DNA of 6,562 nucleotides from Bacteroidota bacterium (GCA_017860375.1 JAGDMB010000140.1:1-6562), one strand, 5' to 3'. Shown: positions 1-6,562, counted from the stretch's first letter. The notes: a model not told the origin generated them from the sequence alone. Made by a program: numbers and translations.

Positions 1-665
1 AGGAACTGTCCGAACCTGTCAACAAAGGGGTAATATTTTTCGCTGAGCTCACTGGCTGTATACAAAACATATGGAGTTTCAAACCATATCCTGCCAATTT
101 TGACCGCAGCGCCGGCTTTTGATCCGGGAAAGAGCAATCGGATATATTCAACAGAATCGCTGGTACTGTTCATCCAACTTCGTAATGTTCCATCGGGTTT
201 TCCATGCATTACCGGGAAGAGGCTGTCGATATAGGCAGGATGGCGATTCCGATAGATGATTGCTTTTAGCGTTTTCTTTTCTCCTGGAGAAACCAGGGTT
301 CCGCCGAGGGTCAGGTCATAATCGCCAAAACCCAATTCAACCAATTGAGGTAAATTGCCCGGGTTCTCAATTTCACATCGTACAAAACGATAGGCTGAAC
401 CGTCCCATAATCCGCCCGGTGGTCTTATGGTAATAACGGATCCGTATTCCCCGGGCGAAAAATAAATTACCAGTTTTCCGTCTTTCAGTATCACAGAATC
501 ACCATTCAAAGAATGTATCAATCGCGCATCGTATTTAACCGGATTAAACAGTTCAAACGACGCTTTTTCTTTTGGTGCGCAACCACCTGTGAAAAGAGCC
601 ATGGTGGTTAAAACAAGAAAATAATTCCCTGCCCGATTTTTTATTGAAGATTTCAATCTGATCAT
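1..665 (-). CDS. Partial lipoprotein, N-terminal 221 residues of a GH50-like/agarase-type glycoside hydrolase
   Basis: This is an open frame that starts at the ATG at 665-663 and runs off the left edge without a stop. Residues 1-29 form a lipoprotein signal: a basic start, a hydrophobic stretch (about 15-25) and Cys29 in the setting FTGGC, an imperfect but acceptable lipobox. An internal ATG at codon 22 would destroy the signal, so the first ATG is preferred. Residues about 35-200 are predicted to be beta-rich (for example ELGFGDYDLTL and IGRIWFETP) and look like the carbohydrate-binding-type sandwich that precedes the catalytic barrel in agarase-type enzymes. Residues 212-221 read YPFVDRFGQF, which matches PLVDAFGQW at residues 174-182 of the lipoprotein at 4483-6363, just before that protein's barrel. 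From this I infer a second member of the same family with the catalytic part outside the window. The start overlaps the GH2 stop, so the two are probably translated together. The lipoprotein call is firm; the enzyme class rests on one short motif and gene context. Confidence 0.8.
   Translation of the reverse strand, partial: MIRLKSSIKNRAGNYFLVLTTMALFTGGCAPKEKASFELFNPVKYDARLIHSLNGDSVILKDGKLVIYFSPGEYGSVITIRPPGGLWDGSAYRFVRCEIENPGNLPQLVELGFGDYDLTLGGTLVSPGEKKTLKAIIYRNRHPAYIDSLFPVMHGKPDGTLRSWMNSTSDSVEYIRLLFPGSKAGAAVKIGRIWFETPYVLYTASELSEKYYPFVDRFGQF
662..665 (-). other. ATGA stop/start overlap between GH2 gene and next lipoprotein gene
   Basis: On the minus strand the four bases ATGA contain both the start codon of the downstream lipoprotein (665-663) and the TGA stop of the GH2 gene (664-662). 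No strong Shine-Dalgarno sequence precedes the ATG; the nearby bases are A-rich (GGTAAAAGA). A four-base overlap of this kind is a usual sign of translational coupling within one operon, which is the inference made here. Confidence 0.9.
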
Positions 666-3600
666 TCTTTTACCGGTTTAATGGAAATGATAAAATCATA
701 CCGTTGCGGCATAACCTGATATTGCGTGAAAACGGATCTGGCCGTACAACCTAAACCACTTGTGGCATAATCGAGATTAAATGTAATCCCGTCAAATGGA
801 TGGAGTTGATACGTGTAAAGTGCTTTTGTAAGATTATCCGTTGAAAATGGGAAGGCATTAAAGTTAAACAAATCATTCCCTTTAAACTCCAGTCCAAGTC
901 CGTTTCCATCGACCATTTTCACCCACCGGTTGTCCGTCCTCAGACCATAATCCTGGGGAATAAGATAGGGCACAACCATCTCTTTCACTGTGGATTTGTA
1001 GATGCCAATCTTATACCCCGTTTTACGGTCAGGATAGTTTTCCTCGGGGCCACGGCCATACCATTGTACGTGATCAAGGCTTTTATCCAGTATCCATGTA
1101 ATTCCTATCCTGGGCAGCCAGGATGGCATGTTCCCATTTGGGATTACGGTGTGTTCAAGGGTTATTTCCCCGCTGCCATGAATGGTGTATTTGAAATGAT
1201 TAAAAAATGCTCCTTTCTGGTTCCCTAAAACAAGTACATTCTTTATGTCGACTACGATTTCTCCGGTAACCCGTGTTTCCCAACTAAAGTCCTCAAGGTG
1301 GAATTGCAGTTTATCAAGGCCCGAAGAATACCATTCTGTAGCTGCCATATGTCCGTATCCTTCAACCTTGTGTTTTATATTGGCCGTTCTCCAGGTCCAT
1401 TCGTCCGTTTCATTGGCCAGGGGGGCACGCCATGCATTCATACGGGCTCCTTCCTTCAAAAGCTCTTTACCCTGAAATTGCATGGATGATAAAGTTCCGG
1501 TGGTTTTATCAAAAACATAAATAAAATCTTTACCTGAAAGGATCAATTCATTTTTTTCTTCCCTGGCATGTATTGCTGCCTGAGAAGGTTTTTCTGTAAT
1601 TTGCGGTGATTGATACCAGGGCAGCTGCAACTGGTCCCATGCAATTTCAAAACCGGCATCTGCCCAGGCTCTCTTTTCTTTCTGACGAAAACTTATCAGC
1701 AACCTGTACTCAATTCCTGCCTTGATTTCAGGTTTCTGAAAAGGGACGACCACAATTTTCCTGTTTTGGGGTTCAAGTGAGACTGTCATTTCTCCCTGTT
1801 GAATAATTTCATTGTTGGCTTGAAGCATCCATAGGGTATTCAACTCACTGAGGTCAGTGAAATGATACCGGTTTATAATTTCTATTTCTCCTTTTTCTGC
1901 AGATACCAGTTGTACCTTTACCGGTTGTGCTGATTTCTTGATTTGCAGCATTTCAGGTTCCGGCCGTCTGTCAGGCCAGATGCTCCCATAGGTCCTTGCG
2001 CCAATTCCATAACTATAAAAGGTATCTCCCTCAATTATTTCTTCAAAATCCAGCCATAAAGCAGCCTGTTTTTTCAGGTCATCCGAAGGATTCTTCAATA
2101 AACCGGGAGGAACAGCTTTGGCAAAGATTCCTGCCTCGTCAATGATGGCATCGCAGATGTAAACACCGGTTTCCTGTCCGTGAATTTCGGCATTTCTTCC
2201 AATATTTACGGGGAATGGCGTATTCAGGATATTTCCTAAAACGGGTTTGCGGTTGCTTTCCTTTCCATCTAAAAATAGTGAGATTTCAGCACCGTTATAA
2301 ACGGCCTCAACTTTATGCCAGTTATACTCCCAATTCTGAGGAAGTTCGATTCTTACGGTATGTTTTTGATTGGTCGTGATATAAAATTCGAGTGAATCTT
2401 TTCCGGTCTGGTGTAATCCAAACTGATAATTCCCCTTGGTCATTAAAGTCCCTGCCGAACTGCTGAGTGCACGCGGATAAACCCACAATGAAAGGGTAAG
2501 CTGGCTGCCTGTAATTTCCAGTGCTTCATCGCGGTATACCTCTACCCACTGATCATGGCCATTTAAATCTATTCCTTTTCCGGCGACGCCGGGAACAAGT
2601 TTTGCACGGCCCATAAGGTTAACCTGAATATTATGGGCCGACTGGTCTTTAACGCTTCGCACCTTTTCAGTCAACCCGGTACTCACGAAATCCCAAATGG
2701 CTCCACCCATGCTCCGGGGGTACTGGTAAATGATTTCCCAGTAATCATCCAGCCCGCCGCCGCCGTTCCCTGTAACCGCCTGATATTCATCCATAAATGA
2801 GGGACGGGGATCTGTTTCTTCAGGCACCAGCATTACCCGGGTGACCAGCTCAAAAAGCTGGGGATATCTGGGCCCTATAATATCCTCGCAGGGATGGGCA
2901 AAGGCATTTCCACCATACATCCAAAATCGGGTAGGGTCATATTTTTTCCCCTCATCAATTACGTGGCATATATTCTCCCCTTCCCCGCTTTCATTTCCCG
3001 CACTCCAGAAAAGGACTGAGGGGTGGTTGCGGTCGCGGAGTACCATTTTTCGTGCCCTTTCACGGTACATTTCCTCCCATTCTTTCCTTTCGGATAGAAA
3101 TTGGGTGGCATGGCACTCATCGCCTGTTTCGTCTACGATGTATATACCATATTCGTCGGCCAGCTCGAGATACCGATTCACCGGTGGATAATGGGACGTG
3201 CGTACACAATTAATATTGTACTGTTTAAAAAGGTTAAAATCCTTAATCATGGTTTCCTCGTTCATGGTATGGCCCAACGTGGGGTGCTGCATGTGGCTGT
3301 TGATGCCATTCAGCTTGACAGGGACGCCATTGAGATAAAACACCTGGTTCCGGATCTCGGTTTCTTTAAAACCAATGCGCCCGGCCAGCACTTCGTTCGT
3401 TTTTCCGGATGAATCAACCAGTTCGAAAGTTAGATGGTACAGATTTGGATATTCGGCCGACCATTTCAGTGGATTGATTATTTCCTCCGATAAATTAAGA
3501 TCGTGAGAACTTTTGGGCATAACAGAGAATTTTCCGGAATTCAGCACCTTAACAGCTTTCCTTTCCTCATCATAGAGGGTAGCCCTCAACTGGTAATCAT

Positions 3601-4423
3601 GCCGGGGAATATCTGAATAATTTTTGATCTCAGCCTGAACATTAAGCCGGGAATTCAGGTATGCGTCATCCAGGTCGGTAGTGGTAAACCAGTCGAAAAC
3701 ATGCATTTTTGGGGTTGCATACAGCCACACATCATCAAAGATGCCTGCCAGTCGCCAGTAATCCTGGTCTTCGAGATAGTACCCGTCGGAATATTTGAAA
3801 ACAATAACAGCGAGCATATTACGGCCCGGCCGGATAAATTCAGTGATGTTATATTCTGCCGGTTCCTGGGCCCCCTCGTTGTAACCAACTTCTTTTCCGT
3901 TGATCCATACGAAAGAGGCCGAGGCTGTTTTCTCGAGACGGAGAAATACTTCCCTGCCCTTCCATGATGTTGGGATAATAAAATCCTTCCTGTATGAACC
4001 TGTCGGATTGTATTCGCGGGGAACATTGGGCGGATCGGGTTTAAAAGGCGTTATTACATTTCGAAAAACAGGATCGGAATAGCCCTGCATCTCCCAGTTT
4101 GAGGGAACATGAATGGTATCCCAATTCCGGTCGTTAAAGTTGGACGTGTAAAATCCTTCCTGCAAACCTTCAGGGGTATCAGCATAATGAAACCTCCAGG
4201 TTCCGTTCAGGGATAGTGACCAGGTTGATTTATTCCGGCTTGCATCCAGCGCCTCCTGAACCGTATTAAAGGGCACCAGTGGAACATGTCCTTCCTCCTG
4301 GTTTAATTCAAATACCTGTGTATTTTCAAGAAATTGATACATATTTTGGAGAAAACCAACCTCCTGGGCGGATAATATTAAGTATACAAAGAAGAACAAT
4401 ACTATCAGGAAAGCCTTTTTCAT
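662..4423 (-). CDS. Periplasmic GH2 beta-galactosidase-like enzyme with inserted LamG-type domain
   Basis: A 1253-residue exported glycoside hydrolase of family GH2, LacZ-like, expected to release beta-linked galactosyl (or related) units from chain ends. Residues 1-19 are a signal peptide (MKKAF start, LILSA|Q end) with no lipobox Cys, so it is probably soluble in the periplasm. Domains in order: GH2 sugar-binding sandwich about 65-238 (HVPSNWEMQGY, EDQDYWRLAGIFDDVWLY); immunoglobulin-like domain about 240-357; TIM barrel from about 360 with SHYP (His411), TGDECH (Glu436, His438), acid/base Glu478 in GNESGEG and nucleophile Glu546 in MDEYQ; LamG/concanavalin-like insert about 585-772; end of barrel and second immunoglobulin-like domain about 800-935 (PDRRPEPEMLQIKK); LacZ domain-5-like super-sandwich about 955-1250 (WYGRGPEENYPDRKTG). 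LacZ has about 1024 residues; the insert explains most of the excess. Two LacZ pocket positions look substituted (Ala549, Tyr812). Family and mechanism are secure by motif; the substrate is not. It lies 59 bases after the upstream lipoprotein gene and overlaps the next one. Confidence 0.95.
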   Translation of the reverse strand: MKKAFLIVLFFFVYLILSAQEVGFLQNMYQFLENTQVFELNQEEGHVPLVPFNTVQEALDASRNKSTWSLSLNGTWRFHYADTPEGLQEGFYTSNFNDRNWDTIHVPSNWEMQGYSDPVFRNVITPFKPDPPNVPREYNPTGSYRKDFIIPTSWKGREVFLRLEKTASASFVWINGKEVGYNEGAQEPAEYNITEFIRPGRNMLAVIVFKYSDGYYLEDQDYWRLAGIFDDVWLYATPKMHVFDWFTTTDLDDAYLNSRLNVQAEIKNYSDIPRHDYQLRATLYDEERKAVKVLNSGKFSVMPKSSHDLNLSEEIINPLKWSAEYPNLYHLTFELVDSSGKTNEVLAGRIGFKETEIRNQVFYLNGVPVKLNGINSHMQHPTLGHTMNEETMIKDFNLFKQYNINCVRTSHYPPVNRYLELADEYGIYIVDETGDECHATQFLSERKEWEEMYRERARKMVLRDRNHPSVLFWSAGNESGEGENICHVIDEGKKYDPTRFWMYGGNAFAHPCEDIIGPRYPQLFELVTRVMLVPEETDPRPSFMDEYQAVTGNGGGGLDDYWEIIYQYPRSMGGAIWDFVSTGLTEKVRSVKDQSAHNIQVNLMGRAKLVPGVAGKGIDLNGHDQWVEVYRDEALEITGSQLTLSLWVYPRALSSSAGTLMTKGNYQFGLHQTGKDSLEFYITTNQKHTVRIELPQNWEYNWHKVEAVYNGAEISLFLDGKESNRKPVLGNILNTPFPVNIGRNAEIHGQETGVYICDAIIDEAGIFAKAVPPGLLKNPSDDLKKQAALWLDFEEIIEGDTFYSYGIGARTYGSIWPDRRPEPEMLQIKKSAQPVKVQLVSAEKGEIEIINRYHFTDLSELNTLWMLQANNEIIQQGEMTVSLEPQNRKIVVVPFQKPEIKAGIEYRLLISFRQKEKRAWADAGFEIAWDQLQLPWYQSPQITEKPSQAAIHAREEKNELILSGKDFIYVFDKTTGTLSSMQFQGKELLKEGARMNAWRAPLANETDEWTWRTANIKHKVEGYGHMAATEWYSSGLDKLQFHLEDFSWETRVTGEIVVDIKNVLVLGNQKGAFFNHFKYTIHGSGEITLEHTVIPNGNMPSWLPRIGITWILDKSLDHVQWYGRGPEENYPDRKTGYKIGIYKSTVKEMVVPYLIPQDYGLRTDNRWVKMVDGNGLGLEFKGNDLFNFNAFPFSTDNLTKALYTYQLHPFDGITFNLDYATSGLGCTARSVFTQYQVMPQRYDFIISIKPVKE

Positions 4424-4482
4424 CGCTTTATGTTTTAAAATTTCATGGCATGATCCTTAATACTCTCTGATTGCCGTTCCTG
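4424..4482 (-). other. Short intra-operon spacer before the GH2 gene
   Basis: These 59 bases separate the TGA of the upstream lipoprotein gene from the GH2 ATG. I see no stem followed by a T-run, so no terminator, and no convincing Bacteroidota promoter. The 20 bases before the ATG are A/T-rich (AAATTTTAAAACATAAAGCG) with no Shine-Dalgarno core, which is normal for translation starts in this phylum. The spacer supports co-transcription of the two genes. Confidence 0.65.
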
Positions 4483-6363
4483 TCATTGAACCTTTGCCGG
4501 CTTGCTGAATGGAGGTACTGTGCCGGAATGAACATCGAGGAGCCTGCGAAACGTTGCTTTGGAAGCCTCCACTAAATCGTTATAAGGACGATCCGTTACA
4601 TCCACGAATCCTATAAGTCCGCTCTCACCGTCACCACGGCCGGTATTGGGCTGGTCAATCCATTGGAACCAATGTGTTCCGATCAGTGCCGGATGGGCTG
4701 CTGCATTTTCGACATAATAGCGGTACCCCACGCCTCTTTCTTCCAGGTTACCTACCTGGGCCAGCCAGGGTGAGAGTCCACGGCCGGCCGTTCCAAAATG
4801 AAATTCGCCAATCAGAACCGGAAGACCGGACAGATCATAGATCCTTTGCAAAAGCTCCGGGTGCACCGAGTAGTTGTAAACGTTAATGCTGAATACATCA
4901 AAATAGTCTTTGGACAAATCAATAATCTTATCCGGTGCTTCTCCGCCATATCTGATCCCAAGGTTAAGGTGATGGGGATCGTATTTTTTAATGGCATCAT
5001 GAACAATAGCAAGGAAACTTTTAAACGTTTCATATATGAAATCTTCTCGCCGATCGGGTGTATCTCCTGCTTCCAGGTATTTCTTCATGGCGGTCTTCAT
5101 CGGACTGTCTGCCCCCCCGAGGATGACCGCGGCAAGTTCCTGTTCCCTGGTAGGCCAGGGCTGCTCATTGCCGATAAAATATCCCAGCAGATAAGGATCG
5201 TCTTTCAGGGGAAGGCACTGCCGGCTTGCGGCAGCATCTACCATGGCACGGTAATCTTCACCATAAATATCAGGAAGACCCATCGGGCCTTCGTTAATTC
5301 CCCATCCGCTGATATTGGCCACGTATGGTTTGCGATGCATTGCAGCCAGCGCAGTGTCGGACCAGTTGGCGATGGTGTTGAGACCCCAGTTATCCATCCT
5401 GCGGATGGTAAAATCAGCCCACTGATCATACCAGTTATCCCCAAAACGGCGCGTCAGGTTCCACAAATAGAAAGAAGGTATAGTTCCTTCATCTCCCGGT
5501 GTCTTTCGGGTGTTAAGGCTGGCCGGCGGCAGGGTATCAAAAATATATTCACGGCCTTTAACACGCGCCAGTCCCCAGCCGGGTGTTATACAGGTAACCC
5601 CCGCAGAAAAAAAGAGATATCCCTCAGGGTCCACGAACCACCATCGGTTATCCACTTTTTCCGTCCGGAAATAGCCCGTAGCCCTGGTCCGGGCATCAAG
5701 GAAACCCCCGTATTTTGACACTCTGAAATCTCCACTCCGCAAGGCGGTTTCCTCTTCCTCCCATGCCGTCATCAGGTCTTCCGGTGAGGCAGCCTTTCCC
5801 GGCCAGTTATCAGGAATCCATTGGCCAAACGCATCCACCAGGGGCAGAGGATGCAAAACAGAATCTTCAGCCTGCATGGTAAGCATGATGCGCGACAGCT
5901 CGATGGTTTGCCTTCCAATAGGATGTTCCATAATAATCCCAAGGGAATCAACCTGTTTAAGGGAACCGAAAGGACCTGTAAATTGTATCCAGCAGGCTTT
6001 GCGGGGTGTTTTACCAATGGCAGCCATATCGTGTCCCTTTGTATTCCTCAGCTGAAAATGAATCAAAGGAACCGAAATCCGTATCAGGGCACCCTGGAAC
6101 GGATTTATGCGCAATTTGCGGATTCCTTCCCGGTCGTGGAGGATGATATCAAAACGTTGTGTTGTGGACGATTTCAAATCAAAGGTCAGGTATTCATAGG
6201 AAGACCAGTCCGCCGGCAGTTCAGGATTTAACTCCTCCAGTGCCCATTTCACCTCAGGAGGATTTCCCTCAAAATTCAACACAAAGGTCTTCTGCCGGGC
6301 AGAACAGGCTGTAAGAAGCAGCATGACCACGATCAGCACGGGGCGGGCATACGGTATTTTCAT
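4483..6363 (-). CDS. GH50-like/agarase-type clan GH-A lipoprotein glycoside hydrolase
   Basis: A complete 626-residue lipoprotein. Residues 1-20 are a lipoprotein signal with a good lipobox, LLTAC, and Cys20 as the lipidated residue; the following SARQK lacks the acidic run that marks surface export in many Bacteroidota. Residues about 25-165 form a predicted beta-sandwich of the carbohydrate-binding type (FVLNFEGN, YLTFDLKSS). A linker with PLVDAFGQW and NWPGK (174-190) leads to a TIM barrel (about 215-610) with TGYFRTEKVDNRWWFVDPEG, a stretch typical of proteins annotated as beta-agarase. Candidate acid/base Glu400 lies in YFIGNEQPW after a barrel strand, and candidate nucleophile Glu520 lies in PVLIGEFHFG; this pair of strand-end glutamates is the clan GH-A pattern. 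THWFQWIDQP (563-572) fits the last barrel strand. It probably hydrolyses beta-linkages in a galactan-like polymer, but exact CAZy family and substrate cannot be fixed by eye; an unassigned GH50 or GH42 relative is possible. It is first of three adjacent genes that look co-transcribed. Confidence 0.88.
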   Translation of the reverse strand: MKIPYARPVLIVVMLLLTACSARQKTFVLNFEGNPPEVKWALEELNPELPADWSSYEYLTFDLKSSTTQRFDIILHDREGIRKLRINPFQGALIRISVPLIHFQLRNTKGHDMAAIGKTPRKACWIQFTGPFGSLKQVDSLGIIMEHPIGRQTIELSRIMLTMQAEDSVLHPLPLVDAFGQWIPDNWPGKAASPEDLMTAWEEEETALRSGDFRVSKYGGFLDARTRATGYFRTEKVDNRWWFVDPEGYLFFSAGVTCITPGWGLARVKGREYIFDTLPPASLNTRKTPGDEGTIPSFYLWNLTRRFGDNWYDQWADFTIRRMDNWGLNTIANWSDTALAAMHRKPYVANISGWGINEGPMGLPDIYGEDYRAMVDAAASRQCLPLKDDPYLLGYFIGNEQPWPTREQELAAVILGGADSPMKTAMKKYLEAGDTPDRREDFIYETFKSFLAIVHDAIKKYDPHHLNLGIRYGGEAPDKIIDLSKDYFDVFSINVYNYSVHPELLQRIYDLSGLPVLIGEFHFGTAGRGLSPWLAQVGNLEERGVGYRYYVENAAAHPALIGTHWFQWIDQPNTGRGDGESGLIGFVDVTDRPYNDLVEASKATFRRLLDVHSGTVPPFSKPAKVQ

Positions 6364-6475
6364 GGGGTTTTTATATTGATTTTTTCATTTCAGATTTCGT
6401 ATGATTTCCTGCCGGACGGGTGAAAGCAGAAACGTATTTCTGCGCTGTTTGGCTGTTCCCGACAGATTGTAATGG
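6364..6475 (-). other. Intergenic gap upstream of the agarase-like lipoprotein gene
   Basis: These 112 bases lie between the TAA of the upstream gene and the ATG of the agarase-like lipoprotein. They contain one perfect hairpin (6426-6443) and a very A/T-rich leader next to the start (AAAAAATCAATATAAAAACC), with no Shine-Dalgarno core. I see no clear TTTG / TAnnTTTG promoter pair of the Bacteroidota type; the nearest -7-like string, TACGTTTC, falls inside the hairpin and has no partner. Whether a new transcript starts here cannot be decided from the sequence. Confidence 0.5.
6426..6443 (-). terminator. Perfect 7-bp hairpin, possible weak terminator or RNA-processing site
   Basis: On the minus strand GCAGAAA, a four-base loop TACG, and TTTCTGC form a perfect 7-bp stem, 32 bases after the TAA of the upstream gene. 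The bases after the stem are TTTCACCC, so the T-run of a standard intrinsic terminator is almost absent and the stem is only moderately G/C-rich. It could be a weak terminator, a 3'-end stabiliser between cistrons, or chance. Confidence 0.35.
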
Positions 6476-6562
6476 TTATGGATGCACCTTGCCGGAAACA
6501 ATAGCAACTTCTGCACCGGCAAGTCCATCCGAGGATGCTTTGAGCCTTATTTCACCCGGCAT
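6476..6562 (-). CDS. C-terminal 28 codons of an exported protein, possibly a GH2 beta-galactosidase
   Basis: The frame is open from the right edge of the window to TAA at 6478-6476. The 28 residues include PGEIRLKASSDGLAGAEV and end in SGKVHP. This alternating pattern, a Gly-x-Ile-x-Leu-x-Ala strand followed by Ser-x-Gly-Leu-x-x-Ala-x-Val, is typical of the last strands of the Big/invasin-like immunoglobulin domain that closes many Bacteroidota GH2 beta-galactosidases, though other exported proteins with such tails exist. The Met at 6562-6560 is internal to the longer gene and is not taken as its start. The reading frame is clear but short; the product call is an inference from the tail pattern and from the neighbouring hydrolases. 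Confidence 0.6.
   Translation of the reverse strand: MPGEIRLKASSDGLAGAEVAIVSGKVHP

Noticed and set aside
2841..3412. Plus-strand open frames of 103-116 codons inside the GH2 catalytic barrel
   Set aside because: They are opposite the most conserved part of the GH2 gene, including the acid/base codon at 2990-2992, and show no protein family features.
3655..4026. A 123-codon minus-strand frame inside the GH2 sugar-binding domain
   Set aside because: It is an alternative frame of a gene whose main frame matches LacZ motif by motif. There is no sign of a frameshift joining the two.
4424..4460. Tiny ATG-started frames of two or three codons in the 59-base spacer before the GH2 gene
   Set aside because: They are only 2-3 codons long, have no ribosome binding site and are expected by chance in this A/T-rich spacer.
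4798..5718. A 306-codon open frame on the plus strand, antisense to the agarase-like gene
   Set aside because: It lies wholly inside a well-supported gene, has no recognisable domain or signal, and its translation has no coherent motif. It is best explained as a frame kept open by the composition of the opposite strand.
6431..6440. TACGTTTC as a Bacteroidota -7 promoter element (TAnnTTTG)
   Set aside because: The last base differs, no TTTG-type -33 element sits at the right distance upstream, and the string is part of the hairpin stem and loop.
6488..6523. Perfect 8-bp inverted repeat CTTGCCGG / CCGGCAAG with a 20-base loop
   Set aside because: It falls inside the coding tail of the upstream gene, has a long loop and no T-run, and is probably chance in G/C-rich codons.
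1..6562. CRISPR arrays, tRNA or rRNA genes, insertion sequences, direct repeats
   Set aside because: I looked for regular repeats, cloverleaf-like sequences and transposase motifs and saw none; nearly all of the window is filled by the hydrolase genes.

Overview
The window looks like a piece of a carbohydrate-degradation locus from a member of the Bacteroidota. The signs are signal peptides ending in Ser-Ala-Gln or in a lipobox, starts without clear Shine-Dalgarno sequences, and tightly packed, exported glycoside hydrolases on one strand. No taxonomic marker is present, so the phylum is an inference and nothing finer can be supported. No SusC/SusD pair, sulfatase, regulator or mobile element is visible here.

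All genes lie on the minus strand, so transcription runs from high to low coordinates. In that order they are: (1) the last 28 codons of an exported enzyme or lectin-like protein whose tail resembles the C-terminus of many GH2 beta-galactosidases (6476-6562); (2) a 112-base gap with one perfect hairpin; (3) a complete 626-residue lipoprotein of the GH50-like / 'agarase' type in clan GH-A (4483-6363); (4) a 59-base gap; (5) a complete 1253-residue periplasmic GH2 enzyme built like LacZ but with a LamG-like domain inserted at the end of the catalytic barrel (662-4423); (6) the first 221 codons of a second lipoprotein, which runs off the left edge and reaches the same conserved motif seen in gene 3 (1-665). 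Its ATG overlaps the GH2 stop codon in the sequence ATGA.

The layout suggests one operon attacking a galactose-containing polysaccharide. The lipoprotein GH50-like enzymes would be membrane-anchored, and the GH2 enzyme would trim beta-linked galactosyl ends in the periplasm. Agar- or porphyran-type galactans are a reasonable guess from the family names, but the substrate is not shown by the sequence. The most interesting signal is in the GH2 enzyme. Its catalytic glutamates and most LacZ-like active-site residues are kept, but two positions that in LacZ line the pocket around galactose O6 and the sodium ion appear replaced. The LamG insertion sits in the same barrel loop as one of them.
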